Assembly (NCBI RefSeq): GCF_910592395.1
Contig: NC_088315.1
Coordinates: forward strand, 8,062,501 to 8,126,500
Length of the DNA stretch: 64,000 nt
Direction: 5' to 3'
Source of the DNA: Lineus longissimus
Taxonomy: Eukaryota > Nemertea > Pilidiophora > Heteronemertea > Lineidae
How positions within the stretch are numbered: position 1 is the stretch's first letter; the number at the start of each line of letters is the position of its first letter. Of this stretch, positions 1 to 13,400 are shown piece by piece. A program made the translations under genes and the position numbers. The notes beneath the pieces were generated by a model. That model searched no databases, had not been told where the DNA came from, and saw nothing but the letters and a program-made list of their open reading frames with translations.

Positions 1-1406
1 CAATGCATAATGCAAATCCTTTAATCCACCACATTATCATTTCTAGATCCTCTTTACCAACAAAGATCGTCGCACCATTACATGGGTATGTTTGGTAACA
101 GAAAGGTTTAAATTGCGGTATTGGTCTCTTCTTAGAACTGCAAAGGTTACTCGAATGAAAGGTTAAGTTCATTTATGATAACTAAGGTCACTGGTCACCT
201 GAAGGAATTTTGACTCATCAGGTCACCAGTCAAGGTCGCTTGGTAGAGGTCAATCACTACACTTTAAGGTGGCTTGTGAGAATGGTAAAGGTCACTATAA
301 TAATCAAGGTCACTCTGTATGGTCTCTAGCACGAATGGTAAAGGTCACGAGTGATAACCGAGGTTGCCAGGTGAAGGAAACATGTAAGACTGGTAAAGGT
401 CATAATATCAAGGTCACTTGTCATATTCACTTACATGTACAATGGTAAAGGTATTTCTTATTAACTCACAACATAACTTGTGATTTCGTGATGAGTCTTT
501 TCGGATAAGTATCTGATACTATTATCATGACCCAATGTGAATAGTTGTCAATGCCGTGCCGATAATCAGGTGAAATATGTGATTCTTTTGGAACCCTCCG
601 GTGGCCCCAAAGGTTGGCAAAATATCTTCTATCCCTACTTGTTAAAGGAATCCCTATACTTTTACCGTTGGATTGATAATCAGTGGCAAGCAGTCTAACA
701 TAATATATGACTGATGAAATGAGGCTAATGAAACCAATAATGTATAGGTCATTCGTCAGAAGAAGCCAATGCTTTCATTATGGTGTTTGACAGGTGCTTT
801 CGAAATAACGTTTCACCTTCTACGGTTTAGCACGGATCGCTTGGCACCGTCGATGACCCGTGACAGAAAATCACAAAAGTGATATATTCTCTCGTTGGAG
901 GCTTTGAAGATTTCTAACATGTCTTAGTCGGGTGACTAAAGTCATTTTTGATGGGTGAGCGCTGGGGCATTTCTTCTTTTCTATTCACAATTTTGAAAAT
1001 AAAGGCACGTTTTTCAAGTGTCAACTCAAAACTGGTACACCGGGGGCAATGATATTCGACTAACTGGTTCAATGGATGGTGGAACGTTTGAAGTCTTATT
1101 AGGTCTCCTGAAAACCCAATTGTGGTATTTAAAATTTGATAACCAAACACGTTACTTTCTAAACCGAAGTATAGGTCAAGATGGAAGATATCGTGTTCGT
1201 GTGACTTCGTTCCAACTACTTAAAACAAAACAAATCAACGGTACCATGTCCAAGAAGCTAAGCAATGAATTGTTTATCATAAACCTAACACTGTCGTAAT
1301 GAGATTTTCCGTTCAAGTTACAGATTTGTCAACCGACTCATTTTTGCTTGAGCTTAATGATATCTACATTTATATACCACCATCTTATCTTGCGAATGCT
1401 TTTCAG
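1..1406. other. Non-coding DNA left of the first visible exon (intron of gene 1)
   Basis: No convincing exon is visible here. The open frame at 1018-1299 has no domain and no fitting splice sites. The first 450 bases carry a degenerate repeat built around AATGGTAAAGGTCAC, listed separately. The sequence is presumably intron of the cyclic-nucleotide-binding gene, because the first visible exon opens with an acceptor (TTTTCAG at 1400-1406) in mid-codon. Confidence 0.6.
185..416 (+). repeat. Degenerate repeat rich in AGGTCA half-sites
   Basis: Copies of AGGTCA occur at 185-190, 220-225 and 247-252. Extended forms AAAGGTCA occur at 287-294, 340-347 and 395-402, and TCAAGGTCA at 304-312 and 408-416. 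Several sit in a shared context (AATGGTAAAGGTCAC), so this is at least partly a decayed tandem repeat. The extended forms match binding sites known for monomeric nuclear receptors (NR4A and ERR/NR5A types), but function is not shown. Confidence 0.5.
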
Positions 1407-1494
1407 ACGTTGTGACTGACATCATCCGTAACTGTCAATTCGTGACCAAACATCCTGATGACGTCATCATCAAGCAAGGGGACCAGGGAGACTG
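1407..1494 (+). CDS. Gene 1, first visible exon (start of CNBD 1)
   Basis: Acceptor TTTTCAG and donor TG|GTAAGT bound an exon that reads VVTDIIRNCQFVTKHPDDVI and on to KQGDQGD. This is the usual opening strand pair of a cyclic-nucleotide-binding fold. It begins after one base of a codon, so at least one coding exon lies upstream of the window or is unrecognised. Confidence 0.8.
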
Positions 1495-4400
1495 GTAAGT
1501 GCACACGGTCATTGATTTAATGGAGTACTGGCATAAGTGATGGCCTGCAGAAAGTTTGCCATGGCCGATATTATTGCTTGTCGTGGAAACAACACGCCGC
1601 AATCACCGGAAGCGCCCTCACATTACTCCCGTCGTCCATGTTTACGCTTGAGTAACGTTTCCGGGAGTGTCTCAGTGAATCTAAAGCAGTCCGAAATATT
1701 AGTGGACAGCATTCATAATGCTCGAAACCGTTAAATGTTGTAAAAGCAGAAAAAACTGTTGTTTGTCCCTGGATTAATGGAACATCCGACACTAAACTGT
1801 AAATATTATCGACATCATAGACGGAAATTGTCACCAGAAAATCTATTTCTTGCGCTGAGATTAGTGTAAATATGCCCACATTGTGGTTTTATTTGCCCCT
1901 TTCAGTAGAACCAATACTAACTGAAAATCCAATTTGTAGCCAGTAATTGCCTGTCATAGTACTGTAAACAGTTGGGATAATCGTGGGGCAGTATTAGATT
2001 GAAAATACGGCAAGGTGGTACAATTACCGTATACCTTGTAAGGTTATGATTGCACCACTTTACCTTACATGGTGAAGGAACAGTATACTTTGTTGGCTGC
2101 ACCATCTGCCTTTGAGCATTAACCTTACAAAAAGAGGAAGAGAGAAAAACGGGAAAAATGACTATTTCGAGAAAAAACGTCCCGGCAGTAAAACCCAATA
2201 GCTACTTTCTTGGTATAGTGCTCATCTCGCTCGATCGACTCCCTTTAATTTTCATTGCAACAGCATTGCGTTGGATGGAAATCTATGGTGCCGGACTAGA
2301 AGCAACATTATAAACATAATCAGCGGACATTAGTTCAATTCCACCACACTCTTGTTGCTAACGTAGACTCAAACAGGAAGCAACACCGTCAGTTCATGAA
2401 GAAGTAAACGACGCAATAAAACAGAATGCTTCATCTGAATGTGTGAATCGACAACAATTATACAGCTTCGTTGCCAAGTCCGCCGTATTGGTTATTAACC
2501 GGCACTACCGGTTTCGCAACTCCAACTTACGACGAAGTACTTTCGTTTCATCAAGTCCTGTCCTAATTCATTCATCTTCTGTACTCAGCTGGACGAGGAA
2601 TTGGGGAAGTTTTCCAAAAATGGCCGAAAAAGTGCACTTACATACTTCGCACTTCGTTCTCACCTCTTCGTTGTGGTTGCGAAACCTGCCTAATAACAGC
2701 AGCATGGATTGACAAACCATGAAGGTTAATACACCGAAGTGATGACAAATTGATTGATTTCAACATCGTATCAGAAAATGGTGATTTCATCTAAATGGCA
2801 AGAAGGAAGGTAGAAGTGACGAACTTCCGGTTCCCTTCTTGCTGTGAGGTTTTCATTCACCGCGTATACTGGTGACGAGATACTTTATTTCGAAAAGATG
2901 GCTTCCCCTTCTCATCTGATTCCACGAACTGAACCAGTTTTTCATTACCAAGCTCGGTGAAACCATATGGGCTGCACTATAGTTTATGATTCTGTCTTTC
3001 CTTCCTCTACAATAGGTAAATTGCCGCCACACATTTTTCTCTCATTTAGACGGGGACTGTGGTGTAAGTTATCCTGTTAGCCCGCCTGTTAGCACCCTAC
3101 AGTCACCATGATTCACCAGGTCGCGGCTCTGAGTGTCATACGACAACGTCAGGAAGTAGTTTGGCATTGTAACAACGATATTTTCTTTTACAAAAAATCC
3201 CCCTCCGACACGCCATGGAGATTCGCGCCATGCCTACATTGAAATCACATTAAATAGTTCACGTCCTGTTTGATGGTTAGATGGCCAGACATTGATCTGA
3301 AACCAGCCAGGTAATGGCAAATGATCGGCTTCGCCGAGCAGGACGGCGAAATGTTTTACACTTCGTGTGTTATGAATGTTAGCAACTGTAAAATGTTCCG
3401 TTTTAGTAGTATAACCTGCATGCCAGGACTTGCATTATGTGACACATTGCGCTATCATACATATGTACCATCCTGGTTCCAGAACATAAGATATAACAAG
3501 CCATGCAATGTTGTTCAGGTCAAATGTTTTTAAATCTTTCATCAAAACCACATGGGCATGTTGTAAAACAGAACCTATGCTAATACTGTTAACAGTACCT
3601 TGAATAAAAAGACAGTTTACTTTCTGTCCGTTTTGACATCATCTCGAGCAATTTTAAGTAAGCATTTCCATGAGGGACGACCTTTTAGATGAAAACAACC
3701 GTGAAGTAACTCACACAAAGTCTTGCAAAGTCATCTTAGCAGTCGCTCGTTGGCGAGTGTAAGCGCAGGCGAACCGCTTTTAAGAGAACGATGCAGGTCA
3801 TCTTTTATCTAACCTTCAGAATGCAACATATCCAACGTTTTCCTTCCAGTTTCTACATCATTCTCAGCGGCAAGGTCGCCATCTACATCAACAATGCCCT
3901 CGCAGATGAGGACAATCTCACAGGGACCGTTGAAGAGGAGAAAGAGAAAGCTGAGGAGGAACTCCTCCCTGGCGAGGAGAAGAAGAAGAAGAAATTAGAC
4001 CGGTCCCAGTTCGGCAATTACATTGCGCAAATCGGTAAGTTGTCAAAGTGGTCCTAAAGGTACATTTTCTATCCTATACCTGGGGGATCCCACTGCACCC
4101 AATGTCCTTATTGTCCAGTATTGCATGATTCCTTTCTCTTGACCCCAGATCATCTGCTGAATAAATGGAGTGTGCGGAGACTGAAAAATGTGGCTCCTCT
4201 CTCAAACGACACCATCCTTTTTCATGTTGCAGATGCGGGTAAGAGCTTTGGAGAACTTGCTCTGATCAGCAAAAGCTGCGTCAGGAACGCCTCAATCATC
4301 GCGGACGAAGTTACCGACTTACTGGTCGTCAATAGAGACTTATACAACCGTTCCCTCAGGGCTGCACAAATAGCGGAGTTTGAAGAGAAGAATAAATTCG

Positions 4401-7400
4401 TGACCGAGAATCCGTTGTTCGCCAACTGGCAGGCGAAGTTCAAGCGGCAGATGGCCATGAGTATCGTGAAGCAGAAGGTACCTTATGATGGATACATCGT
4501 AAAGCAAGGAGACCCTGTGATAGGGTTGTATTTTGTTATAAGGTAAGACATGTTTCTTTGATGAAAACGGAAAGAGTATAACCAAAGACGCCTCACAGGC
4601 TAATTTTATCTGACGGGGTAAGTAACTGAAAAAGGGGGATTGCTGACTTTGAAAATATTCATTACTACGTACGACCTTCAAATTTCCAAGATTATAACTG
4701 ATGCAGGGTTTGTGCATGGTGATTATATCCAAAAGGTGGTATCTTAGTGGTATCTGAGCCTTAAGTGGATAAGAATATCAGACAATCCTTAGCGTTAAAT
4801 CGTACTGGCCCATACAGGTGTAAGACTTACTTGTTGAAAGATAGGTTTGAATCTCAGTAAGAAATATCATTTTATTCTGCAGTAGTATTAGTATTATAGA
4901 TCTAATTCTATAGGCCTATGCCTTGCCTTCAGGGCATTGATATTCTCTTATGTATGTCTATCTATCCAGTTCATACCAAGCGAACTATGCCAATATAACA
5001 AAACATATCTGCGAACACTTTACTAGAATTGTTTGTCCTGTTGAGGTGGAGAGGACAATGATATGACTGGACGAATAAGATATTTTGCAAGGTTTATACT
5101 AAGCCATTACGTAGGCCTACAACATGTACACATTTGTACATACTGATGTAGCCGAAATAATGTCATCCCAAAGCTTGTCTGGACGTCATTGCATACAGAT
5201 CCGAATCCACCACAACGTATTCAAGTCCATTTGAAAGAGTGTTGATACCAAACCCAGGCCATTTAAACGATCGGAATCACACTGTATCAAATACCAATAT
5301 TTAGTACGGTTTACAAAGCAGAAAATATCTATTAACCACGATTTAAATATCATTTTAGTTTTCCACAAACAGGTTTTGTTGTTGCCCACCTGGGTGATAT
5401 ATTCTTTTGGAGGTATGAGATTTTCTGGGTCAATTCTTGCCTGTTGCTACAAAGGCGGCATTTTAGTAGATATCTCAATGAATATTCTTCAATGTCAGAC
5501 CTTGCCAAGTTCACTATAGTTTACTCTTTCTATCAATGTGGATCAGTTGAGTACAGTTCTAATGTAGTATACGCCTACCAGGTCAAACGCCCAATAAGAA
5601 AATAAATGCTGACAGTTCAAGAGAAGATGATATTCATCTTCTCTTTTGTTTGATTGATTTTCATTCTGAATACAAGTACATGTATCTTCAAATAGAAAGT
5701 GTTCCGATATGATATGAGCTCGAGAGACATCGAAGTGGCTCCAGGCAGGCTTACAGTCATATTGTGAATGAAGCAGTTTGCATCATAGGTAAAAACAAGA
5801 ATCATTAAATGCTAAGGAAAGGCTAAAACTTCTTTTAGGGCAGTTATTGAACAATTTTCCCCCACACATATTCCTTGCTTTATATCATCCACTTTACCCG
5901 ATCAAGTCAAAGTATTCTTCGGTTTCAAAGAAGCAAAAACACTCAACAACTAATCAGAGAATACGTTGCAAAGGTTTTATGCGTTCGAGCCATGCACGGA
6001 CTTTAATGAATCATCGGATGCCAAAGAGAATTGAATGCTGGAATTCGATCCTTGTTGCAGACAGATTGGTGATTGATCGATCTTGTACTTCAGGTATGAA
6101 GGGGCAAGTAGCTCAAAAGCACAGCAAGGAAACCAGTGTAGAAGATGCCATGTCGGTCTAGGTCTTATTTTTTAAAATATCATGGGAATTCGATCAGATA
6201 AACAGGCGTAGCCCGAATTTGCAATTCATGGTCACTACTCTCTATTCGATTTCCAGGGGCCAAGCCAAAGTAGTAGTCGACCCAGGCCATCATGAAAGCC
6301 AGTATCCGCAGTTCTTCCCAGTGGAGGAGTTCGAAACAAGTGAACGAAACGAAGAATTAGAAGAAATATTAGTGTGAGTCAATAAAAAGTTGGGTTACAT
6401 TTCGAAGTAAGAGGCTGAGGAAAGATACTTAGTTGGCGGATGGTCACTTTAGGTGAAAATGATTAGTATTATTAAGAATAAATACAGACTGAGTGCATTT
6501 GCCGCTTGAATGTCTTACTGTACATGCAGCCCACATGCACATGCACATGTGAATCAGTTACAACCGTTATTTTCATTTCTAGTGATATATACGTGATAAA
6601 CAAAGTTTATATGCTGAACGTGTACATGAATGTATTCCGGTTAGTTGAGATATTGGCGTGAAAAACGTTCAATCGTCCAACACATAAGAGTCTACAAACA
6701 ATGAGTTGTGGCCTTCATGAACCGCACTGAACTTCCAATGAGCGGTATTGCCTCCTTTATATATACGGCAGTGAAATCTAGATTCCATTTAGTCCTGCAA
6801 AAAGCAGGAATTAATCAATACTCAATACTAATATCCTCCGAAGTCGGATGCTGAGCTTTCAGCGGTGTTGCCTCCGTAGCCTCCGCCCCGCGTTGTCTGG
6901 AAGCTGAGCAATGTCATACATTGAGGGTCAAGATGCCGAAGTCGGAGTGAGGCTGTCCATGGGGCGGAATTTGTAATGATATATGGCGACTCTTTTACTG
7001 TATACCCCCAGTAATATAACCCGGCCAACCACTCGGTCAAAAGGAAATCATCCATGGCCGGCGGGTGTATCTGCTTACGTCAGCAACTCATCCCCCCAAA
7101 TTGCACTGATGTCACGTGTGCTCTATAGCCGTCATATATTCCATTCTCGCCTGAATTTCTTTACCGTTATTAGATATACCGATTCCCGTTCAAAGTTTTT
7201 CAAAGAAATATTTCTTCCAAAACAGGTCAAGGAAAAAGAAGGAGAAGTCATCAGTGCAACCAGAAACACCTCGACCCCCGACGACAGCCAGCCTCTCGAA
7301 ACGGCGAAAGGAGACCGCGGACCAGAGGAGGAGACACATGGAGATATGTGTGATCGGGGAAAGGGAAATTATTGGTGAGTTTCAAAATATGGGAAAGAGG

Positions 7401-10400
7401 TCGTTGGGAGAATTGATAAACAGGTCTGCTGTTGTTTGACTTGTATGTCATTGGTAAATATCTTGTGGCCCAGCACGCGCGGTGACTTCTTCCTATAAAG
7501 TCTGCTTTTCCCATGACATTCGCTGTACTAACTACATTTTCACCCAATATTTGTGCTTAAGGAATTATAGTACTAGCGCTGAAGGTTTTTTCTTGTGACG
7601 GAGAGAGGCCCGGAAAGACTCTAAATACTAAAGTAGAGTATCTTGATGTTAAAATGATACCTTGGCAATGAAGTTCTTCCCTCGCGAAATTGAACCAGTC
7701 GATCTGTTGACACAGGTCTACGACCAAGACTCTAGTTTGGGAAACTGAAATGGCACATTACATCTTTGTTCAGATGATAATACTCCTCTGTTGTTTTCCT
7801 GAAGGTGATGTCGAGTTGAGCCTTGACCTTCCAACTTACATCTTTACCATCCACTGTATTCAAGACACAGAGGTCTTCTCCCTAGACTTGAAAAACTACG
7901 AGCGTCTGGTGACGAGAAAGAATCCCTGGAGTATACAGCTGATGAAGGATATGGTAGCCATCAAGCTGCATTGTCGCATACTACGCTTGGACAACGCAGT
8001 GCCAATTCTAAATGCCTTACTTCATAAGCTCGACGAGGAGACCGCGTTACGGCTGAAACAGCAACAGCCGCAGATTACCTCGAAAGAAAAACTCTCGCCG
8101 GCAGACGAGATGAACCAATTCATTCCTCAGAGAGGACCTGTGATTGACATTTTTGGCCCTGGGACTGTGTTCTATAGGAATAGAATGCGCGAGAAGGCGA
8201 AACGGGAGGCGAAGTCGAAACGGATGTTTGGCGCACATTCGTGGGACATGATGGCCCTCAAGGCTGCCGCCTCCACTGTTCTTCCGGCGCGATTGCCCAA
8301 CGCCCCTGCGGATGAGGAAAGCGCGTCACCTGACGCTTTACCAAAATTAGTACAGTTAGTTTGTAATTATGCTGACAGTGATAAAAATAGACTAGACAAT
8401 CAGCAAGATAGTATGATCAGTGGCAGTGCTTTCTTAACGGAAGGTCAATACACACATAGTAGAGATAACTTACAGTCGCAAGGAGACGACTATGAGACTA
8501 GTGACAGTGCGCTGAGGACTTTAGAAGCCCGGATGAAGCACTGGCACACTCTGGTGGACAAGATAGAATCTTCTGTGGTAGTGACCGTGAATGATGCGGT
8601 GCACGTACCGCCACCTATGCTTCACCATCATCACCAGCAGCCAACGTCGGAAACGAGAGTGGTACAGTTATACAGGTTTAGGAGGGATGTAAGTGTCCAA
8701 AAATCAATTTTGAAGATAGAAATTGTTATAGGTTTTCATGAGCTGTATCAAAAGAGCATTTTAGCACCAGACGAGTGCATTTTGTATCACTGCACATGTG
8801 ACCTCTCTGCGCATGCTGGACACAATGTGTCGTCCTTACACGACAAACTAGAAGCAGTAGGCGGGACTGGTATGGTAATGCCCAGTCGTCACCACACAAC
8901 CTCAATCCAACGTGTATCAACCTATAACGTCGGTCTTCCTTCAATTTCTTTTCAGGAGGCCAAGAAAATCTCGCCGGGTAAGAAGGTTTTCATCCGCAAA
9001 AGACGCCCAAAGCCGATGGTGTCGGCGAGTGCGTATAGGCGGTCAGCGGTGTCCGATGACGATGTTGATGCGCGGAGAAAACGAAACGAAAACTGTCTTC
9101 CGGCGGGTCGGCGGAAAGCCATGTCGGAGGGACACGGGAGTCAGCCGTCTGACACGGAGGGAGAAACGGGTGAGGACCATTTTGCGACTGCGTTCTTTTT
9201 CTGTTTAACATTTACCATCCTGGAAACTTGAGTTGAGATTTGCACTTCATGGTGAAGCTAGCACCTCTATAAATGCAACCCTCATTAATTGCAATCCTAT
9301 ATATACACCGCATGCATTTTTTAGTAAAATTTGACACTCTATAAGTGTTGGTGAGCTGTGTTCAAAAGGTAACTGCATGCAATTACTATCTAGTGCTAAA
9401 TCTCAAAACCTTAGCTGTTAGGCGGCATGTCTTATTCCTTCGAAATAATTTGTTGAACCCGTTGTAGTTATGTTGCTGGGTACAGCTTCGTCAGTCATTA
9501 TGGTGTATCATTCGCAAAGACATTATGAGTTACCCTCTATTGCCTGTTATTCTTCCTCTACTTCTACCATAGCATATTGCCAACCTATCATTTAAACAGG
9601 CGGCGGTTCTATATGTGCGGTGAACATTGGCATTGGTGGTGCAGCGAATTGGAGTTTCTGAAGTGTTTTGAAATCAATGTTCTCGATTCTTGCCAAAATT
9701 TGGTACGGCAAATAAAAACATACCACTTCTTACAAATACTTGCGGAAAACTACACTTACTTTGAGGTGTAAAAAGCCGCCATCACCAATGCTTCCGTCGC
9801 TGTGTCATCAAACAAGGTGTCAGAAAGGATTCCTGTAGTTGACGTATCGCAGGCCGGGGAAATAACGGCACCGTGTGACTGAGTCCAACCAATCAAATCA
9901 GAGTATTGGCATGGTTTCTTGACCGTTTTCATTTGCTTACTGGATTCATATCAGGTGAACTTATGCCCTTACTAGCACCTTGTTCATGACATATTGTTCG
10001 TTTTTTCTGTTTGTGTAATTCATGCTCTGTCTCTTTCCTAACCTACAAAATAACGCCAACACACATTGGTGATCGTGGCCGTGGTTTGTAACTAGCTTTG
10101 CAGGGGCAAGGGAGCACCGCTGCACCTGATCAACCCGGCCTATAGGTGTTACATTGTATCCCGAACACAGCCCCAGTTTTGAGAACTGAAACTTTATACC
10201 AAACTGTTATTCGGAGCCAGCGGATGGTGTACCTTTGAGTCTTGTTGGATACAATTTCTATGATAGGGCAACCGTACGATCTAAAACGAATCACTTACTT
10301 TGTTATTAAAAGTACATCTATGTCGTCTGCAATCTCTCAAAGATATTTAACTGTGTCGGAAAATCTCAGCTGTCATTTGAGGGTGATGGCATCATCAGAT

Positions 10401-13400
10401 TTGTGGGTTGGCGTCATCAATTTTCGTGTGTAACATCACCACTTAAGTCTTCGGCTGACGTCACCTTTCCTTGTGGCTATCACCCCGCTCATCCTCCTGA
10501 TCTCCTTGCAGACGACGAACAGAAAGCAGTGGTTTCCACCACCAAGCTTTCTCCCGCATCACCAGCCAAGAAGCACCTACTTAGGCTTAGGAAGGTAGGC
10601 TCCATCTGGTCGTTTGCGTGCACGCTTCAGCTCGGACCAACTTTTGAAGTACGTACGCACCAACTTTCCGCGAGATTTCCTCTTCCCTTTTCCTCAAGAA
10701 CTACTTTCAAATTGATCGAATTGTCTTCAAAACATATTAAATATATGGTCTACTTTCTTCATCGACAACAGCTTTAATGTTTGATAAAACGTTCTCGAAG
10801 AAAGATAAAACAATGATCTATATCACTCAAGAGATAGGATATGTGACATTTTTGTTAAAAAGAAAAGGAGTTAGGCTATGACCTAATCCGAGAGATTGTT
10901 GCAAAAGCAACTTCTCCAACTATCTGTCGTTCTCCAAATATAATGTATTCCGAATATTTCGGATCTTTCCTCTCGGTGCGTATGACTTCATAGTAGTCCT
11001 TTGTGTCTTCATTCAGCTGAGCCTGCTAGCTTTGTAGTTGGTGGTGGCTTGAATTAGAGCCTTTAACAGAGTAACCACAAGTTCCCTTGATTACCAGAAC
11101 GTAATTTTTGAACATTTTTTCATCAACAGTACACTCTTACAAATATGGCTTTTGGGAGCTTTTGAAAACGTTATAAGGGTTTTTCAGCCAACACAAGTAT
11201 ACAACCCGTAAAGGGTTCTTCCTTTCCCTGAAAAAGTTTAGGTTTTTCCCAGGCTCAAATACCTTTTGGGATTTTTTCATTTCTCTGAAAAACCCCTCAA
11301 CGAGGTGCATATTAGTGTTGGCTTAAAACCCCATTGAGGTTTTTCCAAAGCGCAAAGGCCTTATATTCAAAAGTGTTATGGTGGCTGAAGCGGGGGCCAA
11401 CATTTCGATGGCCTCACCATCAACTTGCGATAAGGGATGCGATGAAGTAGCGATGGTAGTTCTGTGCGAACTTGAATCAGGGCAACTGTGGATACTCTGT
11501 CGCGTAGAAAACTAAATTGATGGAACCTGACCTTAGTTACTTGCCTGTTGTAGTGCTTTCCAGGTGGTGTTTCAGTTAAAACCAATGTGTAGAATCCGAT
11601 GTTTTAAACGGCGTTATCAGATATAGTGCTACTTTTGTTACACATCTTCTTGTTTCATTGAAGTATGCCATAAGTCTATAATTTTGGAAGTTTGCTATTT
11701 TTTATCAGTACTGAAGGCGACATTGCCTAGTTGAGTTGATGTCAACATCCGTGACAAAGTTTTTTTGAACAGCCAGGCCCTGGCGAGAAACGCACGAAAT
11801 CTAGGTTCAGAATCAACCAAAGCAAAGGGTTCTCAAACGCCGTTTCAAACATCTAACAACACCCAATTGTAACTCATCCCTAGGAATACGGTCTTTTTGA
11901 GCCTCACGTTTTGCAATAATTGAACCCAAGCAACAAATAGCATAACCGAGTTAATTTCGCAGCACCAGCCTCGATATTTCCAATGTTCTTCAACGATTTT
12001 TTGCATTTGGTGACTGAATTGGGTTGGCCAACAGAATATTAAGGGTAATATACACGTAGCCATGAAACTCAAAGTTTTGAAGTTAGAACTGAAAAAAAGA
12101 AGTGAAAGGCAACACATTGGGTCGTCTGCCATTCTTGGGAGTGTATTTCCACGGCGGTGGCATATTGTCAACAAAACAAAGTTCGAGTTTTTAGATGGCT
12201 TACTTTATTGTTTGCTTTCAATAGTTTTTCAATAGCTCTGGTCAAAGTACAACTCGGTCACCAAATATGCGAAATTAACCTTTAATATTTTAACTCTCTT
12301 TTTTAACCCCCAAGTAACGGTTACACGTCTACCCTTCTTACCCTTTTCTTACAATCTTTTTGTGTTGTTTTTGCCTCTAGGACGTAAGGCGGGTCCTTCT
12401 TCAGTGAAACGATGACAACGTAATAGCATGGATACCCCTGCATGGTAACAGTAGAGCTAGTTGCTAAGGATGTCGGTTGCCTAGCAACCAGCGTATCCGT
12501 GGAAACGTCCTATGGTAACCAAAGTAATCTTGGAAACGAAATCAAAGACAACATAACATGATATGTGTTCGCTGAGTGTAGCTAATAGACAGCGGGTTAA
12601 CATTTCTAATTCCTATTTATTGGCTCTGAACAACTGCGCATATCGGATACGGTGCAGGGTCAGAAAAAAGCAAAAATATGCATGATGTAGGCTTTTCAGT
12701 GTAGGGGCCTGCATGCATTTGTAACAGTGAGCATAAAATCATGATACTACCTGGCTTGTGATCGGAAAGTGCAATCTAATCGAAACAAGGCCAATTCAGT
12801 ATTCTCGCAGCCAAAATGCAAGAGCCATTCCGGTCAATGACAGCATCTCCATGTAATGGAACGTAACCTAATGATGCTGCTCGCCCATTCGGAGGTTCTG
12901 TTCCCCACATGCTTGATCAGTGCTAGTTGATGGCGCTAATATCTTTACCTGACATGTGGCTTCAGTGGCAGAGATGGCGTCAGGACTGACGTACCGCTGA
13001 AGTTAGCACTTAACACTGCTTGAGTTACTGTGCCCTGAAGTGAATATGTATTGTTCGACATGTTGGATTGCTCAGCGGGTGGACATGTTGGATTGCTTAG
13101 CGGTTGACAAGTGGCGCTCTCTATTGACGAATATCGAGGATTCAGTTGTCTTACCATGGACTTTGCCCTGTTATAAGTTGAAGCAGTTGAGAATTGAAAA
13201 AGTGGTTTGCTTGCAAAATGTGTTCTCGTATTTTATTACAAACAAAATATACAGATACGGTCGAGTTTGTTGCCATAAACGACAAAATAAAAACAAATCG
13301 TATTATTAGCTGTGATGATGGTTAGATTTAGTTGTATCTTGTCGGATGGTGTATGCATGTATATAATAAAGGATTATTTATTCAGGACAGATATGTCATT

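Noticed and set aside
7750-7804. Start codon at 7750 as the N-terminus of a separate gene
   Set aside because: The stretch is the pyrimidine-rich end of an intron; the acceptor at 7804 joins in phase with the preceding exon and completes the second binding domain.
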